DNA of 64,000 nt from Viridibacillus sp050279675 (GCF_050279675.1 NZ_JBNNUK010000020.1:3709-67708), one strand, 5' to 3'; shown: positions 25,313-33,802, counted from the stretch's first letter. Numbers and translations: made by a program. Notes: generated by a model from the sequence alone, not told the origin.

Positions 25313-25659
25313 TTTGGCTATTAATTGTTGCAGGTGGTGGCCTCGGTGCTATCACTCGCTATGGTGTGATAGAGTGGATGAAGCATAAAGAACAACCCTT
25401 TTTTATAGCCACTTTTCTTGTGAATAGTGTTGGTTCGCTATTAATGGGGATGGCTTTACATTTAGGAGCGGAGCAAGCGAAGCTTTCTTCATTCTTCACA
25501 ATTGGCTTTTTAGGAGCATTTACGACATTTTCTACATTTGCTTTTGACGTTGTAAAATTAATAGAAGAACGTGATTATCGTGCAATGCTATTGTATCCAG
25601 TACTCACATTATTTGTTGGAATTGTTTTCCTAACCCTTGGATGGCAAATATTCGCATAA
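25309..25659 (+). CDS. crcB: Fluoride channel subunit CrcB/Fluc, second copy
   Basis: This 116-residue partner subunit has four membrane helices and the same landmarks: GGGLGAITRYGV, the pore Asn in FLVNSVGSLLMG and GFLGAFTTFSTFAFDVV. It overlaps the first crcB by 4 bp. Paired crcB genes in Firmicutes usually encode opposite-topology halves of one heterodimeric channel. A bidirectional terminator follows directly. Confidence 0.93.
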   Translation: MIWLLIVAGGGLGAITRYGVIEWMKHKEQPFFIATFLVNSVGSLLMGMALHLGAEQAKLSSFFTIGFLGAFTTFSTFAFDVVKLIEERDYRAMLLYPVLTLFVGIVFLTLGWQIFA

Positions 25660-25662
25660 TAT

Positions 25663-25700
25663 AAAAAGGAAGCTCGGCAAAAATGCCAAGCTTCCTTTTT
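25663..25700. terminator. Bidirectional terminator between crcB and the P1 peptidase gene
   Basis: A 12-bp stem (25663-25674 with 25689-25700) extends through CGGCA/TGCC towards a small loop, with A and T tracts at both ends. Confidence 0.92.
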
Positions 25701-26679
25701 ATAATTGTCCTTTGCTAATCATGCGATTCTTCCGTCCAGTTGTCGCTTCAGCATGTAGTAAAGATTGGTATATAGATTCTTCAGTTGCTTCAATCACTGC
25801 TTGGAAAAGGTTATTCATTACGTCTGTATCATCGCGTAATATTGAATATTCTTCAGTCAATGAATTTGATGTGTGTGGAATTGTATATGCATTTGAAAAG
25901 CTGATAATAATATCACCACTACCATTATGGATATGTGTACCTGTTCTACCTAAGCCAATGGAAGCACGTTTAGCCAAGCGTTTTAGTTGACGTGCATCAA
26001 CTGGAGCATTGGTAGCGACAACGATAATGACTGAACCATCTGGTTTGTCGATTTGTTCTTGTTGCCAGTTCGCGAATTTGCATTCATGGGCATTACCAAA
26101 GTTCGTTAAGGATAATACTCCAACTGTATATGGTTGATCTTCGTTATCTACAATTCTAGAAGAGGAACCAATTCCTCCTTTGACACCGTAACAAATCATA
26201 CCTTTACCAGCACCCACAGCTCCCTGTTGAATAGGACCACTCTCAGCGTGTTGGATTGCATTTTGTGCATGCTCTGGTCTAACTGCCATTAAACGCATAC
26301 TATTTAAATGACTATCGTTACACTCTCCGACAACAATATTAAGTGAACTAGTAGAATCTCCAATTGACGGATTTTCTTGCAACATATGCTGCAAAGTGCC
26401 TTCTAAAACTGCACCAACACTAAATGTGTTTGTTAGCATGATAGGTGATTCTAATACCCCCAACTCTTCTATTTGTATAAGACCTGCTGTTTTACCAAAC
26501 CCATTTAATACAAAACTTGCAGCAGGTACTTTTTGTTCAAATAGATTTTGGTTATGAGGTAAGATGGCTGTTACACCAGTGCAAATTGTATCTACTTCAT
26601 CTATCTTTTTATGTAGTGTTACATGGCCAATATGTACATTTGGGACATCCGTTATAGCATTCCATCGCCCTTTATTCAT
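25699..26679 (-). CDS. P1 family (S58) peptidase, DmpA/L-aminopeptidase-like
   Basis: This 326-residue self-processing aminopeptidase of family S58 (DmpA) should release N-terminal residues or cleave beta-peptides. Family landmarks are the start NAITDVPNVHIGHVTL, ASFVLNGFGKTAGLIQIEELG, LTNTFSVGAVLEG and the processing region GVKGGIGSSSRIV, which contains the probable nucleophile Ser after the Gly-Ile-Gly turn. RLAKRASIGLGRTGTHIHNGSGDI closes the core (near residues 232-255). The gene is monocistronic and converges on crcB. The ribosome site TTAGGAGAG is on the minus strand. Confidence 0.88.
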   Translation of the reverse strand: MNKGRWNAITDVPNVHIGHVTLHKKIDEVDTICTGVTAILPHNQNLFEQKVPAASFVLNGFGKTAGLIQIEELGVLESPIMLTNTFSVGAVLEGTLQHMLQENPSIGDSTSSLNIVVGECNDSHLNSMRLMAVRPEHAQNAIQHAESGPIQQGAVGAGKGMICYGVKGGIGSSSRIVDNEDQPYTVGVLSLTNFGNAHECKFANWQQEQIDKPDGSVIIVVATNAPVDARQLKRLAKRASIGLGRTGTHIHNGSGDIIISFSNAYTIPHTSNSLTEEYSILRDDTDVMNNLFQAVIEATEESIYQSLLHAEATTGRKNRMISKGQL

Positions 26680-26759
26680 AACTAATCTCTCCTAACAATC
26701 TTTCTGTTAATTATATTGAATATTCTGCAAATGGACAATAGGGAAAATGTCTTTAACAA

Positions 26760-26775
26760 TCAAACAGACATTTGA
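26760..26775. promoter_or_regulatory. CadC operator 1
   Basis: TCAAACAGACATTTGA resembles the cad operator palindrome TCAAATAAATATTTGA. It overlaps the -35 box of the cadCA promoter. Confidence 0.8.
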
Positions 26776-26800
26776 ATAATATATGTAAAAAATGTATACT
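26772..26800 (+). promoter_or_regulatory. Promoter of cadCA
   Basis: TTGAAT (26772-26777), 17 bp and TATACT (26795-26800) lie between the two operators. Confidence 0.75.
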
Positions 26801-26811
26801 GTTATCAACAA

Positions 26812-26827
26812 TCAAATGGATGTTTGA
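26812..26827. promoter_or_regulatory. CadC operator 2
   Basis: TCAAATGGATGTTTGA is a second copy of the cad palindrome, positioned after the transcription start and 15 bp before the cadC start codon. Confidence 0.8.
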
Positions 26828-26842
26828 ATGAAGGGGTGCAAA

Positions 26843-27208
26843 ATGCAAAAAGACATGTGTGAAGTAACTAAAGTACATGAAGAAGCGGTAGAGCGAGTAC
26901 AAAGTCAAATTCCTGAATTGCAGAAGTTAGCCCAATTCTTTAAAGCATTTTCAGATGAAACACGACTAAAGATTTTATATGCATTAACAATTGAAAAATC
27001 ATTGTGTGTCTGTGATGTAGCAGCCATTATAGGTTCATCTACGGCCACGGCTTCACATCATTTACGCTATTTACGTGATAATTCTTTAGCAAAATCGCAT
27101 CGCGAAGGAAAACTAATTTATTATGAACTTGCGGATGACCATGTTGAACAGCTTGTGAAAATTGCTTATGAACATTCGAAAGAAGGGGATTGCATTGAAG
27201 AAAAGTGA
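26843..27208 (+). CDS. cadC: ArsR/SmtB family metal-responsive repressor CadC
   Basis: CadC represses the cad operon and releases DNA on binding Cd, Pb or Zn. It has 121 residues with a winged helix (FKAFSDETRLKILYAL and SSTATASHHLRYLRD). Metal ligands of the CadC alpha-3N site are partly present: C6 and C55/C57 (LCVCD) are kept, but the second N-terminal cysteine of plasmid pI258 CadC is replaced by Lys. The alpha-5 Zn site of SmtB/CzrA type is intact in DDHVEQLVKIAYEHSKE. ATG 26843 follows AAGGGG; the ATG at 26828 lies upstream of that site. cadA overlaps by 14 bp. Confidence 0.9.
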   Translation: MQKDMCEVTKVHEEAVERVQSQIPELQKLAQFFKAFSDETRLKILYALTIEKSLCVCDVAAIIGSSTATASHHLRYLRDNSLAKSHREGKLIYYELADDHVEQLVKIAYEHSKEGDCIEEK

Positions 27209-29303
27209 GCAACAGGAATATCGATTGCAGAATTTATCTTGTGCAAGTTGTGCACAAAAGTTTGAGAAAAACATTCAAAATATCTCTACAGTAGAAGACG
27301 TACAATTGAATTTTGGGGCAGCTAAGCTCACTGTTATAGGAGAAGTATCAATAGAGCAACTTGAAGAAGCAGGTGCTTTTGATGGTATAAAAGTTAAACG
27401 TGCAGATGATAGAAGGATTGAGAAGAATATCCCCTTTTTTAAAAAGAAAGAAAATATCTTAGCTGGTATTTCTTTAATATTCGTTTTAGCAGGCTATTTC
27501 GTAGCATCTTTTAAAGGCGATGATTATTTACCAGCAATTGCGCTATTTTTATTAGCCATAGTGATTGGTGGATACGATATTTTCAAAACAGGATTTAAAA
27601 ATTTATTCCGGTTAGAATTTGATATGAAAACGTTAATGACGATTGCGATTATTGGAGCTGCAATAATAGGTGAATGGCAAGAAGGGGCAGTTGTTGTCTT
27701 TTTATTTGCTGTTAGCGAGGCATTAGAAGCGTATTCAATGAATAAAGCGAGACAGTCAATTAGTAGTTTGATGGATATTGCACCAGCAACCGCAATGGTA
27801 CGCAGAGGAAATCAATTAGTAGAACTTGCTACAGAGGACATTCTAATTGGTGATATTTTAATTGTAAAACCCGGTCAAAAGATTGCCATGGACGGTAAAG
27901 TACAAAGTGGTATTTCAAGTGTTAACCAAGCTCCAATTACGGGTGAATCCATTCCAGTGAAGAAAGAAACAGGTGACGAAGTATTTGCTGGAACATTGAA
28001 CGAAGAGGGCGCTTTAGAAATTGTTGTTACGAAGCATGTAAAAGATACAACGATTGCGAAAATTATTCATTTAGTAGAAGAAGCTCAGGCAGAAAAAGCT
28101 CCTGCCCAAAAGTTTGTAGATCAGTTTGCAAAATATTACACACCACTGATTATTTTAATCGCTCTATTAGTGGCATTTGTCACACCACTATTTTTGGGAG
28201 ATTGGAATCACTGGATTTATCAAGGATTGGCTGTTTTAGTAGTAGGTTGCCCATGCGCACTTGTTATTTCAACCCCAGTGGCTATCGTTACTGCAATTGG
28301 AAACGCAGCAAGACAAGGAGTTCTCATAAAGGGTGGAGTTCATCTAGAGCAACTGGGGCGTTTAAAAGCAATTGCGTTTGATAAAACAGGTACATTAACG
28401 AACGGCGTTCCTGAAGTAACAAATGTATTAGTAGCCGATCATATAACGGAAGAAACTTTGATTCGTTTAGTAGCTGCAGTGGAACAGTCATCACAGCATC
28501 CATTAGCTCGAGCGATTTTACAATATGCTAAAGAACATAAGGTACAACCAGCTATTGCTGAGCAATTCCAATCTGTTACAGGTAAGGGAGCGTATGCAGA
28601 AATAGAGGGTGTACGTATTTCTGTAGGGAGTTTAACATGGATTCAAGACACCGTAAGTGTTCCTCAAGCTATGCAATCAGCTATTAACAATCTTCAAAAA
28701 GAAGGGAAGTCTGTCATTGCTGTAATGTCTGGGGAAACTTTTCTTGGTTCTATAGCAATAGCGGATAAAGTTCGTAGTAATAGTGTAAGTGTTATTCAAA
28801 AACTTCGCGCCAATGGTATTGCACATACTGTCATGCTAACTGGTGATGCTGAGCCCACAGCTCGAGCGATAGCACAGGAGCTTCAGTTAACAGATATCCG
28901 TGCTGGACTATTACCTGAAGATAAACTACAAGCAATGAAGGAATTACAGTCACAGTATGGTTCTGTAGCTATGGTTGGTGATGGTATAAATGATGCTCCT
29001 GCTTTAGCAAATGCAACAGTTGGTATTGCGATGGGTGGTGCTGGTACAGATACGGCATTAGAGACAGCTGATGTCGCATTAATGGCTGATGATCTTGAAA
29101 AGTTGCCATATACGATAAGACTTAGTCGAAAAACGTTGCGAATTGTTAAAGAAAATATTATGTTTGCATTAGGGCTAAAATTGATAGCGTTACTTCTAAT
29201 AATTCCAGGATGGTTGACACTTTGGATTGCTATCTTTGCAGATATGGGTGCAACCCTACTAGTAGTATTAAATTCGTTACGTTTAATGCGCATGCAGAAA
29301 TAA
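27195..29303 (+). CDS. cadA: Cadmium/zinc-exporting P1B-type ATPase
   Basis: CadA pumps Cd, Zn, Pb or Co out of the cell using ATP. This copy has 702 residues. Motifs in order are one N-terminal metal-binding domain with LSCASC, the actuator TGES, the membrane metal site CPC in VVGCPCALVIS, the phosphorylation site DKTGT, the P1B His-Pro in SSQHPLARA and the hinge MVGDGINDAP. The start is TTG at 27195 after AAGGGGAT, giving a 14-bp overlap with cadC and translational coupling. Longer frames lack a ribosome site. Confidence 0.95.
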   Translation: MKKSEQQEYRLQNLSCASCAQKFEKNIQNISTVEDVQLNFGAAKLTVIGEVSIEQLEEAGAFDGIKVKRADDRRIEKNIPFFKKKENILAGISLIFVLAGYFVASFKGDDYLPAIALFLLAIVIGGYDIFKTGFKNLFRLEFDMKTLMTIAIIGAAIIGEWQEGAVVVFLFAVSEALEAYSMNKARQSISSLMDIAPATAMVRRGNQLVELATEDILIGDILIVKPGQKIAMDGKVQSGISSVNQAPITGESIPVKKETGDEVFAGTLNEEGALEIVVTKHVKDTTIAKIIHLVEEAQAEKAPAQKFVDQFAKYYTPLIILIALLVAFVTPLFLGDWNHWIYQGLAVLVVGCPCALVISTPVAIVTAIGNAARQGVLIKGGVHLEQLGRLKAIAFDKTGTLTNGVPEVTNVLVADHITEETLIRLVAAVEQSSQHPLARAILQYAKEHKVQPAIAEQFQSVTGKGAYAEIEGVRISVGSLTWIQDTVSVPQAMQSAINNLQKEGKSVIAVMSGETFLGSIAIADKVRSNSVSVIQKLRANGIAHTVMLTGDAEPTARAIAQELQLTDIRAGLLPEDKLQAMKELQSQYGSVAMVGDGINDAPALANATVGIAMGGAGTDTALETADVALMADDLEKLPYTIRLSRKTLRIVKENIMFALGLKLIALLLIIPGWLTLWIAIFADMGATLLVVLNSLRLMRMQK

Positions 29304-29332
29304 CGGTATCGTGTAATCGGAGGTCGAGTGTT

Positions 29333-30442
29333 GTGAAACTAATAGAGTGGACAATGGAGGAACAGGAACAGTTAATTCATTTTATGACGATGAATACGTG
29401 GCCATATCACGTCAATTCTCATCCTGGTCGTGAACTAATTGAAAAGGCGATTGATGAGGGTGGTTACGAATCAGAAGATGTGAAGACGTTCTGGTTAGAA
29501 AGCGATGAAGGTGAAAAGGTAGGTATGGTGAAAATCTATGATCTACAAGATGAAATACCCCTTTTTGACTTACGTATTGCGGAGAATTGGCGAGGATTAG
29601 GGCATGGAACTGTTGCATTAAGACTTATATCAGATTATGTATTTCGTATGCCTGAAAAGAAAATTCGTCTTGAAGGGCATACACGACAAGATAACTTCCC
29701 CATGCGCAAAACGTTTGAGCGTGCTGGTTTCTTAAAAGAAGCACATTTAAGACAGGCATGGTTTGTGCCAAAAGAGTATGCATATTACGATGCTGTCACA
29801 TACGGCATCACTCGTGAAGACTTTTTTGAAGGTAAAACAACGCCTGTTAGTTGGGACGATGAAAAAGTGAAAGAGGAAGTTCGTTTCGAAAAAAACTGGG
29901 ATTTCCCTAACTCATTTAATTCTGAAAGATTGATTATACGTATGCCTCTTATGGAAGATGCCGAAGTAGTTTGGGATTCGATTATTCAATCAGCAAATTC
30001 ATTAAAACAGTATATGCATTGGGCGCAAAATTTGCCTAAATCTGAAGAGACAAGAGAGAATATTCGACTAGCTATTGCAGATTTTTTAGCTAGAAAAGAA
30101 TTAAGATTGCATATATTTTTGAAAGAAACAGGGGAGTTTATAGGCAGTTCTGGTTTACACAAAATCGATTGGGATATTCCGAAATTTGAAATTGGCTATT
30201 GGTTGGATGTACGGTTTGAAGGTAAAGGCTATATGACAGAAGCAGTCGAGCGAATTACACAGTTTGCTTTTGAAGAATTACACGCAGCACGTATAGAAAT
30301 TCGTTGTGATACTGAAAATATTCGTAGTCGGGCTGTTGCTGAACGAGCACAGTACGAGTTAGAGGGCATCTTTAAAAATGATTCACTTTCTGCTAACGGT
30401 AAAGCACTGCGAGATACTTGTATATACGCGAAAACACAATAA
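29333..30442 (+). CDS. Tandem GNAT acetyltransferase protein
   Basis: This 369-residue protein has two GNAT acetyltransferase domains in one chain. The first (about 1-165) contains LRIAENWRGLGHGTVALRLI as its acetyl-CoA loop and FERAGFLKEAHLRQAWF. The second (about 195-365) is of the RimJ/RimL type, with ERLIIRMPLMEDAE, FIGSSGLHKIDW, GYWLDVRFEGKGYMTEAVE and the final RCDTENIRSRAVAERA. The start is GTG at 29333, 9 bp after GGAGG; upstream codons overlap cadA in another frame. It is probably transcribed with cadCA, since no terminator intervenes, but no metal link is evident. Substrates are unknown. Confidence 0.85.
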   Translation: MKLIEWTMEEQEQLIHFMTMNTWPYHVNSHPGRELIEKAIDEGGYESEDVKTFWLESDEGEKVGMVKIYDLQDEIPLFDLRIAENWRGLGHGTVALRLISDYVFRMPEKKIRLEGHTRQDNFPMRKTFERAGFLKEAHLRQAWFVPKEYAYYDAVTYGITREDFFEGKTTPVSWDDEKVKEEVRFEKNWDFPNSFNSERLIIRMPLMEDAEVVWDSIIQSANSLKQYMHWAQNLPKSEETRENIRLAIADFLARKELRLHIFLKETGEFIGSSGLHKIDWDIPKFEIGYWLDVRFEGKGYMTEAVERITQFAFEELHAARIEIRCDTENIRSRAVAERAQYELEGIFKNDSLSANGKALRDTCIYAKTQ

Positions 30443-30478
30443 AAAACGAATGCCAATGCGTTTACGCATTGGCATTCG
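30441..30478 (-). terminator. Terminator of the lmo0937-type gene
   Basis: A perfect 14-bp stem (30447-30460 with 30465-30478) and a TTTA loop are followed on the minus strand by six T. It may also stop plus-strand transcripts from the GNAT gene, although the T tract there is poor. Confidence 0.88.
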
Positions 30479-30482
30479 AATG

Positions 30483-30638
30483 TTATAATGATTTCCTTCC
30501 TGCCAGTAACTGAACGAAGAACAGAATACCTGCAAGAACTAAGATAATGTGGATGAGACCGCCGCCGATTTTAAAAAGTAAGCTAAATACCCAAATTACG
30601 ATTAAAATACTGATAATCCACCATAGCAGTTTCCCCAT
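30483..30638 (-). CDS. lmo0937 family small membrane protein
   Basis: This is a 51-residue, very hydrophobic protein of the lmo0937 family, found widely in Bacilli and often linked to general stress. It has two membrane segments (LLWWIISILIVIWVFSLL and GLIHIILVLAGILFFVQLL) and a short basic end, AGRKSL. ATG 30638 follows AAGGGGTG on the minus strand. The open frame extends further upstream, but the extra residues look unrelated. The function is unknown. Confidence 0.85.
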   Translation of the reverse strand: MGKLLWWIISILIVIWVFSLLFKIGGGLIHIILVLAGILFFVQLLAGRKSL

Positions 30639-30734
30639 TAGGAACACCCCTTTTGTTGTTATGCATAAACAATTCCCCCTTATTAAAAACCTAAACATAA
30701 GGGAATTGTCGGAAGTAATTGAAGGAGAGATAAT

Positions 30735-31043
30735 ATGACGGAACAAACGGAACCTTCGCCAGTTACAGAAGAAGCACAATTGTTGAACGTAACTGAAGAA
30801 ATCGTGCGGGGACTTGTGTCGTTTACCATTCATGGTCCTGACTATCCAACATTTTGTCGCTGTCAAAAATGTGAATTAGATATTTGTGCTATTACGTTAA
30901 ATCATTTAGATAATCATTTTGTGACAACAAAAGAAGAACGTGAGAAAGTGTACGTTATCTTAAAGACACCCGATAGTATCGAACAAATTAATAGACAAAT
31001 TATTCATGCTATTCATATTGTCAGCCATAAATCTGGACATTAA
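30735..31043 (+). CDS. comFB: ComFB family protein (orphan late-competence protein)
   Basis: This 102-residue ComFB-family protein has the characteristic FCRCQKCELDICAITLNHL segment near residues 54-72, with four cysteines suited to zinc binding, followed by the usual ALN-type helix. In Bacillus comFB sits between comFA and comFC. Here it stands alone between an lmo0937-type gene and mntR. Cyanobacterial ComFB proteins have been reported to bind cyclic dinucleotides, but whether this one does is unknown. AAGGAGAG precedes ATG 30735. Confidence 0.85.
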   Translation: MTEQTEPSPVTEEAQLLNVTEEIVRGLVSFTIHGPDYPTFCRCQKCELDICAITLNHLDNHFVTTKEEREKVYVILKTPDSIEQINRQIIHAIHIVSHKSGH

Positions 31044-31126
31044 AAGACAATCCTCTGTAATAGGTTACGTTTTATTAGTGCTTGTAGTAAACTATAGAGT
31101 AGGATATGGAAAGAGAGGGACATGAG

Positions 31127-31546
31127 ATGCCGACACCGAGTATGGAAGACCACATCGAACAAATATATTTACTAATTGATCAAAAGGGCTATGCACGCGT
31201 TTCGGATATCGCTGAAGCATTGTCAGTTCTTCCTTCCTCTGTTACCAAAATGGTTCAGAAGCTTGATAAAGATGGATACTTAGTGTACGAACGTTATAGA
31301 GGCCTCATGTTGACCCCTAAAGGCTCCAAGCTAGGCAAGCGTTTAGTAGAACGACATGATCTACTAGAGAATTTTTTAAGACTAATTGGTGTAGATGAAG
31401 AACGAATTTACAATGATGTTGAAGGAATCGAGCATCATTTGAGTTGGAATTCCATAGACCGTATTGCAGATCTTATACAAGTAATGGAAGAAAATCCTAC
31501 ATTTATTCAACAGCTTGAGGAGTTAAAAACTCAGCAAAGTGAATGA
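31127..31546 (+). CDS. mntR: Manganese-responsive regulator MntR
   Basis: MntR is a DtxR-family repressor that turns off manganese uptake genes when Mn is abundant. It has 139 residues. All six manganese ligands sit at the Bacillus positions: D8, E11, H77, E99, E102 and H103. The helix-turn-helix is RVSDIAEALSVLPSSVTKMVQKL. ATG 31127 (MPTPSME) is used because GAGAGGGA is 8 bp upstream; the in-frame ATG at 31106 lacks a site. cvfB follows after 26 bp with no terminator between. Confidence 0.95.
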   Translation: MPTPSMEDHIEQIYLLIDQKGYARVSDIAEALSVLPSSVTKMVQKLDKDGYLVYERYRGLMLTPKGSKLGKRLVERHDLLENFLRLIGVDEERIYNDVEGIEHHLSWNSIDRIADLIQVMEENPTFIQQLEELKTQQSE

Positions 31547-31572
31547 TATGTCATATGAAGGGAGCTAGATGT

Positions 31573-32433
31573 ATGGCAGAATTACAATCAGGCGATATCG
31601 TTAAACTATTTGTGAAAGAAAAACAAGATTCAAAGTATATTCTTACTAATGATTTTGTTGATATTCCACTGAATATTTCGGAAGTAACGGAGCCTTTAGA
31701 ATTAAATAGTAAAATTGAGGTATTTTTATTCGCTGACCGTAGAGGAAATCTATCAGCTACAACAGCTATACCTCATATCAATAAAGATGAATTCGGCTGG
31801 GCACGCGTATTACATGTAAAAGATCGTGATGGTGCTTATGTTGATATTGGTACTTCAAGAGAAGTATTAGTACCGGCGGAAGATTTACCGAAGCTTAAGC
31901 CACTATGGCCAGAGCCGGGTAATCATTTATTCATCACGTTGCGCACAGACCGTGATGGAGGTTTATTCGGACGCCTTGCAACAGAAGAAAAGGTATTGGA
32001 AATGTATGAAGATGCAGAACCAGAACTTTTCAACCAAAATATCATTGCTCGACCGTATCGTTTATTACCAGTTGGAACTTTCCTTATTGGCGTAGATAAA
32101 CCTTATCGTGTTTTCGTACACGAGTCAGAGCGTAATGCAGAGCCTCGCCTTGGTACAGATATCTCAGTACGTGTAATTGAAGTGAAAGAAGATGGTACGA
32201 TTAACGCTTCAATGTTACCACGTAAGTACGAACGTCTATCGGATGATGCTGAAAAAATCTTCGCTTACTTACAAGAAATTGGCGGTAAAATGCCATTCGG
32301 AGATAAATCATCGCCTGAGGAAATTAAAGAGATGTTCCATATGAGTAAAGCAGCATTTAAACGTGCTTTAGGAACATTAATGAAAGCCGGCCGAATTACA
32401 CAAGTAGATGGCTGGACAGAAATTAAAGAATAA
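31573..32433 (+). CDS. cvfB: S1 RNA-binding protein CvfB (YitL-like)
   Basis: CvfB is an RNA-binding protein named for its virulence role in Staphylococcus. The 286-residue protein has S1-like domains (about 1-65, 70-140 and 150-215, with GWARVLHVKDRDGAYVDIGTSREVLVPAEDLP as the second) and a C-terminal winged helix (SPEEIKEMFHMSKAAFKRALGTLMKAGRI). ATG 31573 is chosen for AAGGGAG at 31558-31564; the frame open from 31543 overlaps mntR and lacks a site. It is co-transcribed with mntR. Confidence 0.93.
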   Translation: MAELQSGDIVKLFVKEKQDSKYILTNDFVDIPLNISEVTEPLELNSKIEVFLFADRRGNLSATTAIPHINKDEFGWARVLHVKDRDGAYVDIGTSREVLVPAEDLPKLKPLWPEPGNHLFITLRTDRDGGLFGRLATEEKVLEMYEDAEPELFNQNIIARPYRLLPVGTFLIGVDKPYRVFVHESERNAEPRLGTDISVRVIEVKEDGTINASMLPRKYERLSDDAEKIFAYLQEIGGKMPFGDKSSPEEIKEMFHMSKAAFKRALGTLMKAGRITQVDGWTEIKE

Positions 32434-32440
32434 AATTGAT

Positions 32441-32491
32441 GGAGCAGAAGTAGAAAGTTTCCATACTTTCAGAAACTTTTTGCTCCTTTTT
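32441..32491 (+). terminator. Terminator after cvfB
   Basis: A GGAGC/GCTCC outer stem encloses GAAAGTTTC/GAAACTTT and is followed by seven T residues. Confidence 0.82.
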
Positions 32492-32685
32492 TTCGTATTA
32501 ATACATAGAGGTGAGAAAATAAAATTAAAGTGTACCGCAATTGCCATCAAAATAATGCAATGATGTAGTTACATGATTAGTTTTCCTATGTCTCATTACT
32601 AATAATTGTTCTTGAACGCATCATTATGAAAAAATCGATTCTAATAATGTATATGAATGACATGTATATGAAGGAGGAAGAAGAG

Positions 32686-33615
32686 ATGAAGAAATTTTTA
32701 GCCGTTTTAACAGCTATGTTTTTAACAGTCTCAGTTGTAACACCATCTATTAGTTTTGCAAGCACAACTGATACTTCAACAAAAAAAGGGATTAATGAAA
32801 AATTAGGAGTGCCAATCGTTGTTTATGGTGGTAACCTATCAGATACAGAGAAAGAAAGCGTGAAGAAAAGTCTAGATGTAGCAAGTGAAGCGGAAGTAGA
32901 AGAGATTACAGTAACAGGTGCGGATTTAGTGAAATACATCTCAGATGGTGATGCACGTTCTCGCATGTATTCATCAGCGAAGATTACGCGTAAAGATGCT
33001 GGATCAGGATTAGTCATTAATATCGTAACACCACAAAATATTACGCAAGTTACATCAGATATGTATGCAAATGCTATGTTAACAGCTGGTATTGAGGACG
33101 CTGTAGTAGAAGTAGCCGCTCCTAAAGCAGTTACAGGACACTCTGCACTTGTAGGTATTTATAAAGCATATGAAGTGACAACTGGCGAAAAGCTAGACAC
33201 AGAACGTACAGATGTGGCGAATGAAGAGCTTTCTGTTGCAACGGACTTAGCACAAAATTCAGGTGTTGACGATGAAAAAGTAAGCCAACTATTAACTGAA
33301 ATTAAAAAGCAAATTGCAGAACAAAAACCAGCAACAAAAGAAGACGTTGAAAAAATAGTAAACGAACAACTTAGTAAATTAGAAATTAATTTAAGCGATC
33401 AAGATCGCCAACTACTAATTGATCTAATGAATAAAATCAGTAACTTAGATATCGATTTTAGTAAATGGGGAAGTCAACTAGAAGACTTAAGTAGTACATT
33501 AAAAGATAAATTAGGTAGCATTTCAGAAGACATTAATAGTGATACAGGCTTCTGGGCAAGTGTAAAAAACTTTTTCCAAAAAATAATGGACGGCATTAGT
33601 GGTATTTTTAACTAA
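32686..33615 (+). CDS. DUF1002 secreted protein (YpuA-like)
   Basis: This 309-residue exported protein is of the DUF1002 family (YpuA in Bacillus). A Sec signal peptide covers residues 1-26, with cleavage after SFA. The DUF1002 domain follows, with KLGVPIVVYGGNLSDTEKESV, SSAKITRKDAGSGLVINIVTPQNIT and AVTGHSALVGIYKAYE. The C-terminal third is Lys/Glu-rich and helical, ending in an amphipathic segment FWASVKNFFQKIMDGISGIF. ATG 32686 is chosen for AAGGAGGA at 32671-32678. The function is unknown. Confidence 0.9.
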   Translation: MKKFLAVLTAMFLTVSVVTPSISFASTTDTSTKKGINEKLGVPIVVYGGNLSDTEKESVKKSLDVASEAEVEEITVTGADLVKYISDGDARSRMYSSAKITRKDAGSGLVINIVTPQNITQVTSDMYANAMLTAGIEDAVVEVAAPKAVTGHSALVGIYKAYEVTTGEKLDTERTDVANEELSVATDLAQNSGVDDEKVSQLLTEIKKQIAEQKPATKEDVEKIVNEQLSKLEINLSDQDRQLLIDLMNKISNLDIDFSKWGSQLEDLSSTLKDKLGSISEDINSDTGFWASVKNFFQKIMDGISGIFN

Positions 33616-33634
33616 GTGCTGATAATGCCAATTT

Positions 33635-33675
33635 AAAAGACTACTCCGTACCAAAGGTATGAAGTAGTCTTTTTG
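33635..33675 (+). terminator. Terminator after the DUF1002 gene
   Basis: An AAAGACTAC/GTAGTCTTT stem has an inner TACC/GGTA stem and a TTTTT tail. Confidence 0.85.
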
Positions 33676-33704
33676 TGTGGTGGAAAATTAACTGAGCATT
33701 GTAA

Positions 33705-33733
33705 TTGCAATAGAAATAGTAGAGTGATAATAT
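33705..33733 (+). promoter_or_regulatory. Promoter of mhqA
   Basis: TTGCAA (33705-33710), 17 bp and TAATAT (33728-33733) lie just before the operator at 33745. Confidence 0.6.
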
Positions 33734-33744
33734 GTGTTTAATAA

Positions 33745-33764
33745 ATATCTCGAAATCGAGATAT
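33745..33764. promoter_or_regulatory. MhqR-type operator at mhqA
   Basis: ATATCTCGAAATCGAGATAT is a perfect palindrome with 9-bp arms around AA. It matches the Bacillus MhqR box except for one central base. It lies where the transcription start is expected, as at azoR. Confidence 0.85.
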
Positions 33765-33802
33765 ATTTAAAGGGATTTTTTATATAATAGGAGGCATTTG
33801 AT

